Positions 1 through 7,843 are shown, counted from the first letter of the stretch. The stretch: DNA of 38,577 nt from Candidatus Dadabacteria bacterium (GCA_026708565.1 JAPOUR010000035.1:1-38577); one strand, 5' to 3'. Numbers and translations are program-made. Notes: generated by a model not told the origin, from the letters alone.

Positions 1-98
1 AAGGCCGCCGCGACTGAAATGATAAAACCTTTGCGTATCACGGCTTCTATTTTACCGGTTGAAGGGGAAAGTCAATTGAGGGCGGAGTTTTCTCCGTC

Positions 99-120
99 AT
101 TCCTTGCTCCGACAAGGAAT
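99..120. repeat. REP-like palindrome, copy 1
   Basis: Perfect inverted repeat ATTCCTTG - CTCCGA - CAAGGAAT, followed by CCAGAGGGGG. The same core recurs at 4844-4865, 18617-18638, 18659-18680 and 22834-22855, always next to an adhesin gene. It is too short to encode anything and resembles the small palindromic intergenic repeats (REP or MITE-like) common in bacteria. An open frame runs from base 1 through this element to 222, but it has no recognisable protein similarity. Bases 1-98 hold nothing else that I can identify. Confidence 0.8.
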
Positions 121-190
121 CCAGAGGGGGCGGGGGTTTTATGCAGTTTCGGGGTCTGTCAGGGAGATGTGAAACTTTCTACTGTTGTGC

Positions 191-218
191 TTGACAGGTT
201 GGCGGGCGGACATATAGA
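191..218 (+). promoter_or_regulatory. Promoter of TAA1 (TTGACA-N16-TATAGA)
   Basis: A perfect -35 TTGACA (191-196) is followed after 16 bp by TATAGA (213-218). The same block, TTGACAGGTTGGCGGG, occurs upstream of TAA3 at 18922 with an N16 spacer and TAGAAT as the -10. Conservation of both hexamers and the spacer between two otherwise diverged upstream regions supports a real sigma-70-type promoter. Transcription from here would produce the structured leader that follows. Confidence 0.75.
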
Positions 219-221
219 GTA

Positions 222-376
222 GCCACCGTGAACATCAAACTTATACATAAGGTTGTCCCTGCTGGGTCTCTGTTACTCATAGAAGACCCACGAAAGCGGG
301 AAAAGGTGCAGACCTTCTAGACTTTATGTATAGGATGTTCACACGGCCCGGCGCCGAGAGTGTCAGGCCGAAGGAG
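222..376 (+). promoter_or_regulatory. Structured 5' leader RNA of TAA1
   Basis: The leader folds as a long closing stem with two inner hairpins, then a separate hairpin at the ribosome binding site. P1: GAACATC 230-236 with GATGTTC 334-340, continued by TATACATAA 242-250 with TTATGTATA 324-332. P2: TCCC 256-259 with GGGA 298-301, GC 261-262 with GC 296-297, and TGGGTCT 263-269 with AGACCCA 284-290. P3: AAGGT 303-307 with ACCTT 312-316. The last hairpin (GGCC 345-348 with GGCC 366-369, GGCGC 350-354 with GTGTC 360-364 using G-U pairs) ends 1 nt before the AAGGAG ribosome binding site at 371-376. TAA3 has the same fold built from different bases. I do not recognise it as a known riboswitch class. 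Its role (ligand sensing, temperature sensing or RNA stability) is unknown. Confidence 0.7.
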
Positions 377-385
377 AATTGACCA

Positions 386-3300
386 ATGAGAAAATCATTG
401 ACACAAACTTTTTTGACGGCGGCTTTTCTGGTTGTCGGAATGGTATCGCAAGCGGGGGCGCGGGGTTGGAGCGTTGGGCCGCACTCAAGCGCCTCCGGAA
501 CAAGAGCGACTGCGGTCGGGGATTGGACAATGGCCAATGGCTATGAGTCAACGGCGGTTGGGCATAAGGCGATGACGCCCGGACATAATTCAACAGCATT
601 GGGTAAGGGGGCATTGGCGGGGAGATTTATTTCCTATACTCGTTATCATGAGGAGGTTCGGCATGGTTATGATGGTTCTCCTGACTTCGAAGGAGTGGAG
701 ATTGTAGAATGCACAGTCTTCGGTTATCCGTTGACTGGTTTGAAGCGTTGCACTGTCCGCATTCCCGAGACTGCCTACTATCAAGCGAACTCAAACTCCA
801 GTGCAATCGGTCATAAGGCAAGGGCTACAGGTGACGACACGGTAGCATTGGGCCACATGGCAAATGCCAGTTATCACCACTCAACCGTTCTTGGCGCATT
901 GGCAAGCGCAACCGGCAACGGCGCAATCGCCATAGGGCGCGGAGTGTCCGCTGGAGAGAATCAAATCCGCATTGGCAACTCTTCTTATACCGATGTTTTC
1001 ATAGGCGCTTACAATCTTGCCGACCTTTCTGGCTCCGGCTCAAACTCCGCCGATGTCAGGAGGATAATCAGGGAAGAAACAGGGGAAGATAGAATTATAG
1101 ATGAGGCGATTGATACAGTAGTCAACAGAGATGTCATTAAAGACGCAACCGCCACCGGAATAAGTGCCACCGCATTCGGCGAAGACTCAAACGCGAGCGG
1201 AGACTATTCCGCCGCTTATGGCTATAACGCTTTTGCGGGAGGAATGAACGCCATAGCAATCGGAGCGGAGTCACGGGCAAACGGCGACAATGCCATAGCA
1301 ATCGGGCGCGGTATAGTCGCCAATGCCGGACAAATCCGTATCGGCGATTTGGCAATTACAGATGTAACAATCGGCAACTACTCTTTAGCCGCATTAGCGA
1401 GCGGTATATCCGCTAATAGTGGCGGTGGCGGCAGTCCGGCCCCCGCAAGAGATTGGAGCGAAGATATAAGAAGGGCGGTCGGCTACACAAGAGAACCGCG
1501 AGGCTACAACGCCGCCGCTTTCGGTAACGGGGCAAAGGCAAGAGGCGCGTATTCAACCGCGCTTGGGGTGAATGCCGTAGCGGGTGTTAACGCCTCGGCG
1601 GTTGGGCAAGCGGCACAAGCCACCGGCAGACAGTCAACGGCGGTTGGGCAGGATGCAAAAGCCGCCGGAGACGGGGCAACCGCCGTTGGGCAAAATGCAA
1701 ACGCAAGGGGAGAGGGTTACAGTTTGGGGTCTTTCCATCGCGGTTCAACGGCATTGGGTCAAGGCGCAAACGCAAGCGGACTTGCATCCACCGCCATAGG
1801 TTCAGATGTTCTGGCAAGCGGCATGAAGGCAACCGCCGTTGGAGCGGAATCACGGGCAAGAGGGGCGCTTTCAACCGCTTTCGGAGCGGAGGCAAAATCG
1901 TCCGGCAGAGCGTCTGTTTCCATAGGTCAGGAATCTTTTGCGAGAGGGGCTTTCTCAACTGCGGTTGGTCAAAATGCGCTTGCCACAAGAGACAACACAG
2001 TAGCGGTGGGCTATTCCGCAACCGCAAGCGAGAGAGACGCTATAGCCATTGGAGCGCAAGCGGTGGCGGAAGGAGAGCAAGCAACGGCGGTTGGTATGAG
2101 AGCATGGGCGCATATGAAAGCGTCAACTGCGCTTGGAGTTCACGCAAACGCCTTTGGAGATTCTTCAACCGCGCTTGGTCAGGGGGCGCGTTCAGAAGGC
2201 GATTCATCATCGGCATTGGGTCATGAGGCAAATGCCACAGGGCCTTCCTCAACCGCAATCGGACAGGCGGCACATGCGACCGGAAACCATTCATCTGCAT
2301 TCGGACAGGGGGCGGAAGCGAGCGGGCAAAGTTCAACCGCATTGGGACAGACGGCAATGGCTGCGGGTAATGATTCAACAGCGGCGGGCAGGGAAGCGTG
2401 GGCGCACATGAAAGCGTCAACTGCTCTTGGGGCGTATGCTAACGCCTCTAAAGATTCCTCAACCGCATTGGGGCAGGGAGCGGAGGCTTTTGGTGTCTCG
2501 TCATCTGCATTGGGACATGCGGCCCATGCAAACGCGGTTTCCTCAACCGCAATCGGAGAGGCGGCACAATCTACCGGAAACTATTCTGCGGCATTGGGGC
2601 AGGGAGCGGTCGCAAGCGGGCAGAGTTCAACCGCATTGGGACAGACGGCAATGGCGGCGGGTAATGATTCAACAGCGGCGGGCAGGGAAGCGTGGGCGCA
2701 CATGAAAGCGTCAACTGCTCTTGGGGCGTATGCTAACGCCTCCAAAGATTCATCAACCGCATTGGGGCAGGGGGCGGAGGCGTTAGGCGTGTCATCATCT
2801 GCATTGGGACATGCGGCCCATGCAAACGCGGTTTCTTCAACCGCAATCGGAGAAGCGGCACAGGCAACCGGAAACTATTCTGCGGCATTGGGGCAGGGAG
2901 CGGTCGCGAGCGGGCAGAGTTCAACCGCATTGGGGCAGACGGCAATGGCGGCGGGTAATGATTCAACAGCGGCGGGAAGGGAAGCATGGGCGCACATGAA
3001 AGCGTCAACCGCTCTTGGGGCGTATGCAAACGCATCCGCAGATTCATCAACTGCGCTTGGGCAAGGGGCTATGGCGTTTGGCGAAGCATCATCTGCATTG
3101 GGTAAGGCGGCCCTTGCAAACGGGCAATCCTCAACCGCAATCGGAGAGGCGGCACAGGCGACCGGAGACCTTTCTGCGGCATTCGGGCAGGGGGCGATTG
3201 CAAGCGGAAAGAACGCTACCGCATTAGGGCAAAGCGCACAGGCAACAGGCAATTTCTCATCTGCATTGGGTCAATCTGCGGAAGCCACACAAGAGTTTGC

Positions 3301-4765
3301 AACTGCTCTTGGAACTAAAGCGGTTGCCACCGGGGAACGCACGGTTGCGGTCGGTTCTTCAGCGGAAGCGACTGGTAACAGAGCAGTTGCGGTCGGTTTT
3401 ATGTCGGTTGCGGGAGGAGAGAATGCTTCCGCAGTCGGGCAGAATGCGGAGGCGGATGGCAATGACGCAACGGCGGTTGGGCAGTTTGCGCAGGCTACGG
3501 GGAACGGGTCAACCGTTGTTGGCAGGGGGACACTTGCCGACCAAGCAAACGCAACAGTAGTTGGTTACTTGGCAAAAGCGGAAGGCCGAAACGCAACGGT
3601 GTTAGGCAAAGGGGCATATTCTATTCAGCGTGATAATGTTGCCCTCGGTCACTTGGCAAATGTGGAAGCAAAAGACGCCGTTGCCGTTGGAGCGGAGGCG
3701 TATGTAGGCAGAGAGGGCGGAATTGCCATTGGCTACGGCACTATCGCAAACGGGCTTGACAGCATAGCAATCGGGCGTGATGTGTCCACTACCGAAGCCA
3801 GACAAATCCGCATAGGCAACAGTCAGACGGATGCTTGGGTTGGAATCTACAGTTTGAACGCCCTTGCCAATGCCGCCGGTTTTGACGCTCAAGCGGAATA
3901 TGAACGGAGACAGTTGGATGAAAAAGAGGATGAGGATGACGGCATGGGTAGTCCTCCCCGTCTTCCTGAACCGCGCCGTCCCGCAATTCAAAGCGGCATT
4001 GAAACCGCCTCATTGCCGACCGTTCGGGGAGCGGAAGCGGTAACGCCGGTTGCTCCGGCTGGCGGTGTGGGAATGAACGACCCTATTCGCGCTACTAATG
4101 CCGGGACAATGTCTTCGGCGCAGGGTGTGGATTCAACGGCTATCGGCCACATGGCGGGGGCGGGGGGCTCCGGAGCGACTGCTATCGGCTCAAACACAAA
4201 TGCCGGAACCTCAGGGGTGGCTATCGGTTATAACGCAGAGGCGGACGGCACTGGTAGCGTTGCAATAGGGATTAATTCATTGGCGCAAGGCGATGGTGGC
4301 GGCGTTGCAATCGGGTATGGCGTGAAATTGGGACGCAATGATGATATCGCCATCGGTCAAGCCTCTGATAGAAATGTGCGTATAGGCGCATACGACCTTG
4401 AGGATATAGACGACCGCATCGGTTCAAGAACCGACCGCGCAAGCGCCACCGGAAGCGCACACGCCCGTATCAACGACCACGAAGACCGACTTGGCTTCGT
4501 TGAAAGTGAACTCGGCAAATTTCAACGGAGCGATAAGCGTTACAACAAGGGTATCGCTATGGCAATGGCTCAGGGAGCCCTCTATGTTGAGCCGGGCAAG
4601 CGGGCAACCGTTGGTTTGTCTCATGCCGGTTACAGGGGCGAACACGGCATGGCCGCAAGTTTCGGGGTTCGCGTAAATGAGCAAATCCAAGTTCATTTCA
4701 GCGGGGCAACGGATACCGGCTTTGACGAAAAGGGAATTAAATCGGGGATTCAATTCTCATGGTGA
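386..4765 (+). CDS. Trimeric autotransporter adhesin TAA1 (YadA-like head repeats and anchor), 1459 aa
   Basis: Surface adhesin of the trimeric autotransporter (type Vc) family. It starts at ATG 386 behind AAGGAG (371-376). Residues 1-25 are a signal peptide (MRKSLTQTF..., ending SQAGA). Most of the protein is left-handed beta-roll head repeats of 14 residues, of the form STAIGxxAxAxGxx. Connector motifs QIRIG-x(4-5)-TDV-x-IG-x-Y-x-L recur near residues 193, 315 and 1136. Residues 79-133 form a non-repeat insert with two cysteines. Residues about 573-964 are four near-identical 98-residue units. An acidic and proline-rich linker (KEDEDDG...PPRLPEPRRP) precedes the last heads. A short coiled segment and about 90 residues (YNKGIAMAMAQGAL... 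to terminal FSW) match the YadA anchor, which supplies four strands per chain to a trimeric barrel. The binding target cannot be told from sequence. Confidence 0.9.
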   Translation: MRKSLTQTFLTAAFLVVGMVSQAGARGWSVGPHSSASGTRATAVGDWTMANGYESTAVGHKAMTPGHNSTALGKGALAGRFISYTRYHEEVRHGYDGSPDFEGVEIVECTVFGYPLTGLKRCTVRIPETAYYQANSNSSAIGHKARATGDDTVALGHMANASYHHSTVLGALASATGNGAIAIGRGVSAGENQIRIGNSSYTDVFIGAYNLADLSGSGSNSADVRRIIREETGEDRIIDEAIDTVVNRDVIKDATATGISATAFGEDSNASGDYSAAYGYNAFAGGMNAIAIGAESRANGDNAIAIGRGIVANAGQIRIGDLAITDVTIGNYSLAALASGISANSGGGGSPAPARDWSEDIRRAVGYTREPRGYNAAAFGNGAKARGAYSTALGVNAVAGVNASAVGQAAQATGRQSTAVGQDAKAAGDGATAVGQNANARGEGYSLGSFHRGSTALGQGANASGLASTAIGSDVLASGMKATAVGAESRARGALSTAFGAEAKSSGRASVSIGQESFARGAFSTAVGQNALATRDNTVAVGYSATASERDAIAIGAQAVAEGEQATAVGMRAWAHMKASTALGVHANAFGDSSTALGQGARSEGDSSSALGHEANATGPSSTAIGQAAHATGNHSSAFGQGAEASGQSSTALGQTAMAAGNDSTAAGREAWAHMKASTALGAYANASKDSSTALGQGAEAFGVSSSALGHAAHANAVSSTAIGEAAQSTGNYSAALGQGAVASGQSSTALGQTAMAAGNDSTAAGREAWAHMKASTALGAYANASKDSSTALGQGAEALGVSSSALGHAAHANAVSSTAIGEAAQATGNYSAALGQGAVASGQSSTALGQTAMAAGNDSTAAGREAWAHMKASTALGAYANASADSSTALGQGAMAFGEASSALGKAALANGQSSTAIGEAAQATGDLSAAFGQGAIASGKNATALGQSAQATGNFSSALGQSAEATQEFATALGTKAVATGERTVAVGSSAEATGNRAVAVGFMSVAGGENASAVGQNAEADGNDATAVGQFAQATGNGSTVVGRGTLADQANATVVGYLAKAEGRNATVLGKGAYSIQRDNVALGHLANVEAKDAVAVGAEAYVGREGGIAIGYGTIANGLDSIAIGRDVSTTEARQIRIGNSQTDAWVGIYSLNALANAAGFDAQAEYERRQLDEKEDEDDGMGSPPRLPEPRRPAIQSGIETASLPTVRGAEAVTPVAPAGGVGMNDPIRATNAGTMSSAQGVDSTAIGHMAGAGGSGATAIGSNTNAGTSGVAIGYNAEADGTGSVAIGINSLAQGDGGGVAIGYGVKLGRNDDIAIGQASDRNVRIGAYDLEDIDDRIGSRTDRASATGSAHARINDHEDRLGFVESELGKFQRSDKRYNKGIAMAMAQGALYVEPGKRATVGLSHAGYRGEHGMAASFGVRVNEQIQVHFSGATDTGFDEKGIKSGIQFSW
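2103..3278 (+). repeat. Four tandem 294-bp units inside TAA1
   Basis: Units begin at 2103, 2397, 2691 and 2985, each exactly 294 bp (98 codons, or seven 14-residue head repeats). Each opens with AWAHMKASTALG. The second and third units are almost identical, and the first and fourth have drifted. The repeat is in frame, so gain or loss of a unit changes adhesin length by 98 residues without breaking the gene. Assemblies of this region may have collapsed or expanded copies. Confidence 0.9.
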
Positions 4766-4775
4766 AACGCCACCT
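4475..4775 (+). repeat. 301-bp segment shared with the 3' end of TAA2
   Basis: Bases 4475-4775 match 5728-6028 with a single difference (C at 4498, T at 5751). The segment covers the last 96 codons, the stop and the first 10 bases after it. Farther upstream the two genes are similar but clearly diverged, which points to recent duplication or gene conversion limited to the anchor-coding end. Confidence 0.9.
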
Positions 4776-4791
4776 ATAGCGACACCTCACC

Positions 4792-4825
4792 AAAAAGGCG
4801 GCTCTTTCGGGGGCCGCCTTTTTTT
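4792..4825 (+). terminator. Intrinsic terminator after TAA1
   Basis: Stem GGCGGC (4797-4802) with GCCGCC (4813-4818), preceded by an A-run and followed by seven Ts. The stop codon lies 27 bp upstream. The loop contains CTTTCGG, as in the terminators of TAA2 and TAA3. Confidence 0.9.
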
Positions 4826-4834
4826 ATGCCCTGT

Positions 4835-4876
4835 CCCCTCTGGATTCCTTGTCGGAGCAAGGAATGGCGAGAGGGG
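4835..4876. repeat. REP-like palindrome, copy 2 (extended stem)
   Basis: Core ATTCCTTG 4844-4851 with CAAGGAAT 4858-4865, flanked by an outer pair CCCCTCT 4835-4841 with AGAGGGG 4870-4876. It lies between the TAA1 terminator and TAA2. It is in the opposite orientation to copy 1, as judged by the TGGATTCC flank. Confidence 0.8.
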
Positions 4877-4947
4877 GATTGGATAAACTTACAATCATTG
4901 AAACATCCGGTATCAAAGCCGAGAAACTCTCAAAGGAGGGAGAAAAA

Positions 4948-6018
4948 ATGAGAAAAGAACTGATAACATTTCTCGTGGCGGTGTTGCTGTTTGCCCCGCA
5001 AGCGGAGGCGACTAATGCCATAGGACGAAGCGCGTTCGCAAACGGACTTGACGCAATCGTAATTGGTCGTGATTTGTCAGCCGAAAGAGAGCAAATCCGC
5101 ATAGGTGACAGTCAGACGAATGTTTGGGTTGGAATCTACAGTTTGAACGCCCTTGCCAATGCCGCCGGTTTTGACGCTCAAGCGGAATATGAACGGAGAC
5201 AGTTGGAGGAAAAAGAGGATGAGGATGATGGAATGGGTAGTCCTCCCCGTCTTCCAGAACCGCGCCGTCCCGCAATTCAAAGCGGTATTGACACCGCCTC
5301 ACTGCCGACTGTCCGGGGAGCGGAAGCGGTAACGCCGATTGCTCCGGCTGGCGGTGTGGGGATAGGCACGGGAGTCCGCGCTACTAATGCCGGGATAATG
5401 TCTTCGGCGCAGGGTTCAGATTCAGTGGCTTTCGGCCACAGCGCATTGGCGGCAAGCGCTGCAACGGCTATCGGGTCAAACACAAATGCCGGAACCGACG
5501 GGGTGGCTATCGGTTATAACGCAGAGGCGGATGGTAGTGGCGGCGTTGCAATCGGGGTTAATTCATTGGCGCAAGGCGGTGGCGGCATTGCAATCGGGCA
5601 TGGTGTGAAATTGGGACGCAATGATGATATCGCCATCGGTGAAGCCTCTGATAGAAATGTGCGTATCGGCGCATACGACTTTCGGGCAATGAACGCCACC
5701 ATAGACACCAACACAAGAGACATAGCCGACCACGAAGACCGACTTGGCTTTGTTGAAAGTGAACTCGGCAAATTTCAACGGAGCGATAAGCGTTACAACA
5801 AGGGTATCGCTATGGCAATGGCTCAGGGAGCCCTCTATGTTGAGCCGGGCAAGCGGGCAACCGTTGGTTTGTCTCATGCCGGTTACAGGGGCGAACACGG
5901 CATGGCCGCAAGTTTCGGGGTTCGCGTAAATGAGCAAATCCAAGTTCATTTCAGCGGGGCAACGGATACCGGCTTTGACGAAAAGGGAATTAAATCGGGG
6001 ATTCAATTCTCATGGTGA
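4948..6018 (+). CDS. Short trimeric autotransporter adhesin TAA2, 356 aa
   Basis: A compact paralogue of the C-terminal part of TAA1. I chose ATG 4948 because AAAGGAGGG (4932-4940) sits just upstream and the first 21 residues (MRKELITFLVAVLLF..., ending PQAEA) form a signal peptide; the frame is open farther upstream but through the palindromic repeat. Two short head blocks flank the QIRIG...IYSLNAL connector and the same acidic, proline-rich linker as TAA1. The last 95 residues (the anchor) are identical to those of TAA1. It has almost no projecting head, so it may be a minimal surface protein, a partner of TAA1 in the membrane, or a truncated copy. No structured leader like those of TAA1 and TAA3 precedes it, and no convincing promoter was seen in 4826-4947. 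Confidence 0.85.
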   Translation: MRKELITFLVAVLLFAPQAEATNAIGRSAFANGLDAIVIGRDLSAEREQIRIGDSQTNVWVGIYSLNALANAAGFDAQAEYERRQLEEKEDEDDGMGSPPRLPEPRRPAIQSGIDTASLPTVRGAEAVTPIAPAGGVGIGTGVRATNAGIMSSAQGSDSVAFGHSALAASAATAIGSNTNAGTDGVAIGYNAEADGSGGVAIGVNSLAQGGGGIAIGHGVKLGRNDDIAIGEASDRNVRIGAYDFRAMNATIDTNTRDIADHEDRLGFVESELGKFQRSDKRYNKGIAMAMAQGALYVEPGKRATVGLSHAGYRGEHGMAASFGVRVNEQIQVHFSGATDTGFDEKGIKSGIQFSW

Positions 6019-6043
6019 AACGCCACCTGTAGCGACATCTCCT

Positions 6044-6078
6044 AAAAAAGGCGGTTCTTTCGGGGGCCGCTTTTTTTT
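6044..6078 (+). terminator. Intrinsic terminator after TAA2
   Basis: A-rich arm, then GGCGG with CCGCT (one G-U pair) and eight Ts at 6071-6078. The loop again carries TTCTTTCGG. Just after it, TGGATTCCTTGTCG (6092-6105) is the left half of the palindromic repeat, with the right half missing. Confidence 0.85.
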
Positions 6079-6132
6079 ATGCCCCACCCCCTATGGATTC
6101 CTTGTCGAGTTCAACGGCGGCGCGTTGCATGC

Positions 6133-6160
6133 TTGACACGGCAAAAGAATCTCTTACACT
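6133..6160 (+). promoter_or_regulatory. Likely promoter of the NYN-domain gene
   Basis: TTGACA (6133-6138), a 16-bp spacer, then TACACT (6155-6160). The N16 spacing matches the two adhesin promoters in this window. It would give a leader of about 105 nt before the ATG at 6275. Confidence 0.5.
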
Positions 6161-6178
6161 AATCCGCATGATGACCCA

Positions 6179-6253
6179 TCGGCGAACTCTGCGACTTGGT
6201 CGTAGCAAGGGAGCCGACACTGAAAGCCCCGAGGACGCCTTTGTGCGTCCTCG
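6179..6253 (+). promoter_or_regulatory. Hairpin-rich leader of the NYN-domain gene
   Basis: Two structures lie between the promoter and the ribosome binding site AGGAGG (6262-6267). The first pairs TCGGC 6179-6183 with GCCGA 6213-6217 around an inner stem TGCGAC 6190-6195 with GTCGTA 6199-6204. The second is a perfect 9-bp hairpin, CGAGGACGC 6230-6238 with GCGTCCTCG 6245-6253. No clear T-tract follows, so it need not be a terminator. I do not recognise an RNA family. Confidence 0.4.
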
Positions 6254-6274
6254 TTTCATTTAGGAGGGGAAAAC

Positions 6275-6891
6275 ATGAGCGCGGATACAGCCGAAGAAAA
6301 GAAACCGTTACGAGTGCGCGTGTTTATTGACTTTTGGAACTTTTCCTTATCCTTGAAAGATAAAAATCAAGACTTTAAAACAGACTGGCATCTGGTCGGG
6401 CGAGTTCTGGCAGATGAAGCAGGGCAGATAATAGATGCCGGTTTGCCTGTCTCTTTTGAGGCCATGCATGTGTATGGTTCCTATGACCCTGCTTCAAAAA
6501 AAAGAGCGCAATCTTAGAAATTGGTTTGAGAATACTCTGAACAGAATTTCAGGAACTCATGCCACTCTGAAACACAGGCAAAAGGTCAAATCGCCACCCA
6601 ACTGTCCCGTTTGCCAGAAAACAATCCCTACCTGTCCACACTGCAATGCGGACATGCGCGGGACACAGGAAAAAGGCATAGATACAGCGATGGTTACCGA
6701 TATGATCAAATTGGCATGGGCGAATGCCTATGATGTGGCAGTTGTTGTTTCTTCGGACCGAGACTTTATTCCTTCAATCCCGAGGAATCAAGGTGATTCA
6801 TGGCTCTTTTCCGCCTATGGGAATAGACCTTTCGCAAAAGTGTTGGGGCAACTTTGAAATCCCCAAACTGATGCCAAAGTTCAAGCGTTAA
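6275..6891 (+). pseudogene. NYN (PIN-like) domain protein with zinc-ribbon insert, broken by two frameshifts
   Basis: Three frames are needed to read the protein. The first (ATG 6275, behind AGGAGGGG) starts VRVFIDFWNFSLSL, the opening acidic motif of NYN/LabA-type ribonuclease domains. It fails at 6517 after an A8 run (6496-6503); with seven As it would continue as [15 protein letters not shown]. The second frame carries CPVC...CPHC, a probable zinc ribbon, then [11 protein letters not shown] and [13 protein letters not shown], the conserved D-x-x-M and SxDxDF motifs. A second shift near 6783, possibly with loss of a few residues, leads to [13 protein letters not shown] and the end [13 protein letters not shown] at stop 6889-6891. 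The catalytic acids survive in pieces. One shift at A8 could be slippage or a sequencing error, but two make a decayed gene more likely. Confidence 0.75.
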
Positions 6892-6921
6892 CAGGCATTC
6901 AAAGGAGTCCGGAGTTTCCGC

Positions 6922-6956
6922 ATCAAACCGCCCGCAATTCAGAAAGCATTCGCGCC
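6922..6956. repeat. 35-bp direct repeat, left copy (duplicate of the mfd 3' end)
   Basis: ATCAAACCGCCCGCAATTCA... is identical over 35 bp to 7885-7919, which holds the last codons and stop of mfd. On the minus strand this copy still encodes MLSELRAV and a stop. Together the two copies bracket the hypothetical gene at 7001-7828. The surrounding 6892-7000 contains no other feature I can support. Confidence 0.85.
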
Positions 6957-7000
6957 TCCTCCTCCCGCCGTTGCTGTTTCGTATGAATAACAAAAAGGGG

Positions 7001-7828
7001 TCAACCCCTCTGCGAAACCTCAATCCACCGCGCGACGGTTCGTTTCGCCCGTATCATCTCACCTTCAAACCGCGAGGCTTGGTCCGTAAAATGAAGGTCT
7101 TTATTAGGCTGGAGTTCCTCGTAAAGTGAAATAATTGAGAATCCCGATTTTCCGGTCATCTTTTCCACAACAAGCGGGATTATCTTCTCACCCATCTCAA
7201 CCAAATCCCAAAAGGTTTTGGTATCCTTCACGGAATCGGGGTCTGACATGAAGGAAATGGGGGGAGCATGACAGACGGTTTGCCACAAAGAATATCTTCT
7301 TTCAAACTCGCTTCTGGTCTCATCGTCAACCTGCTCAACAAAACGCCGGATGACATCTTTTTGACCGCGCCCTATGCTGACATCCCTGTCTTCCGTTACT
7401 CTTGCCACTTCATAGACCTCCGTGCTTTCGGCAAATCTTACTCTCTTATTATAAAAGGCAATGACCTTTCCGTAAATACCGCCCTCTAATTCATCAAGGC
7501 GGTGCTGAATGCGCAAATCTATTCCTATCTTTGATTCCCAGCCGGGGCCGTGGCCGGAAACGCAGGCATGGGTCATTTTGGTCTCATCTCTGCCCAAAGC
7601 CGCTATGGGGCCTTCAGACGCACGGACATACCCGCGCAACCCGTAGAAGTTGTCAAAATCTTCAATGTAAAAGCCGGGCCATTCTTTTCGCGTGGTAAAG
7701 CCAAGCGTCCAGGCGATGCAGTTGTAATCCGAATTTGCCTCGCCGGTTACAACGGCGGAGTTGACATCAAGATTTGGAAAAAACCGCGAATAGGCAGTTT
7801 TCTCTTCGGGTGTCATCTTGCGGGCCAT
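7001..7828 (-). CDS. Hypothetical protein with a YNCIAW motif (DUF7689-like), 275 aa
   Basis: The N-terminal part has FFPNLD, then SDYNCIAWTLG and EWPGFY. This pattern resembles the uncharacterised bacterial domain DUF7689, whose hallmark is YNCIAW; the assignment is from memory of the motif. A later segment has MTHACVSGHGPGWESKIG and IQHRLDELEGGIYG, suggesting a small enzyme-like fold with conserved Cys and His, but no reaction can be assigned. The remainder is charged and has no signal peptide or membrane segment. No good ribosome binding site precedes ATG 7828. The gene follows mfd on the same strand but lies between two copies of the mfd 3' end, so it may be an insertion and not an original operon member. 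Confidence 0.7.
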   Translation of the reverse strand: MARKMTPEEKTAYSRFFPNLDVNSAVVTGEANSDYNCIAWTLGFTTRKEWPGFYIEDFDNFYGLRGYVRASEGPIAALGRDETKMTHACVSGHGPGWESKIGIDLRIQHRLDELEGGIYGKVIAFYNKRVRFAESTEVYEVARVTEDRDVSIGRGQKDVIRRFVEQVDDETRSEFERRYSLWQTVCHAPPISFMSDPDSVKDTKTFWDLVEMGEKIIPLVVEKMTGKSGFSIISLYEELQPNKDLHFTDQASRFEGEMIRAKRTVARWIEVSQRG

Positions 7829-7843
7829 TTGAGGCGGTTAGTC

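Noticed and set aside
19-222. 67-codon frame at the window start
   Set aside because: It reads through the palindromic repeat and the TAA1 promoter. The tail of a gene starting before the window cannot be excluded, but no similarity is seen.
222-376. Identification of the adhesin leader as a c-di-GMP (GEMM) riboswitch
   Set aside because: The role would fit adhesin control, but the conserved GEMM bases are absent; only the general idea of a junction with hairpins is shared.
1587-2420. Long minus-strand open frames within TAA1 (for example 1587-2027 and 2040-2420)
   Set aside because: They mirror the 14-residue head repeats on the other strand, have proline, leucine and arginine repeats without any domain, and lack ribosome binding sites.
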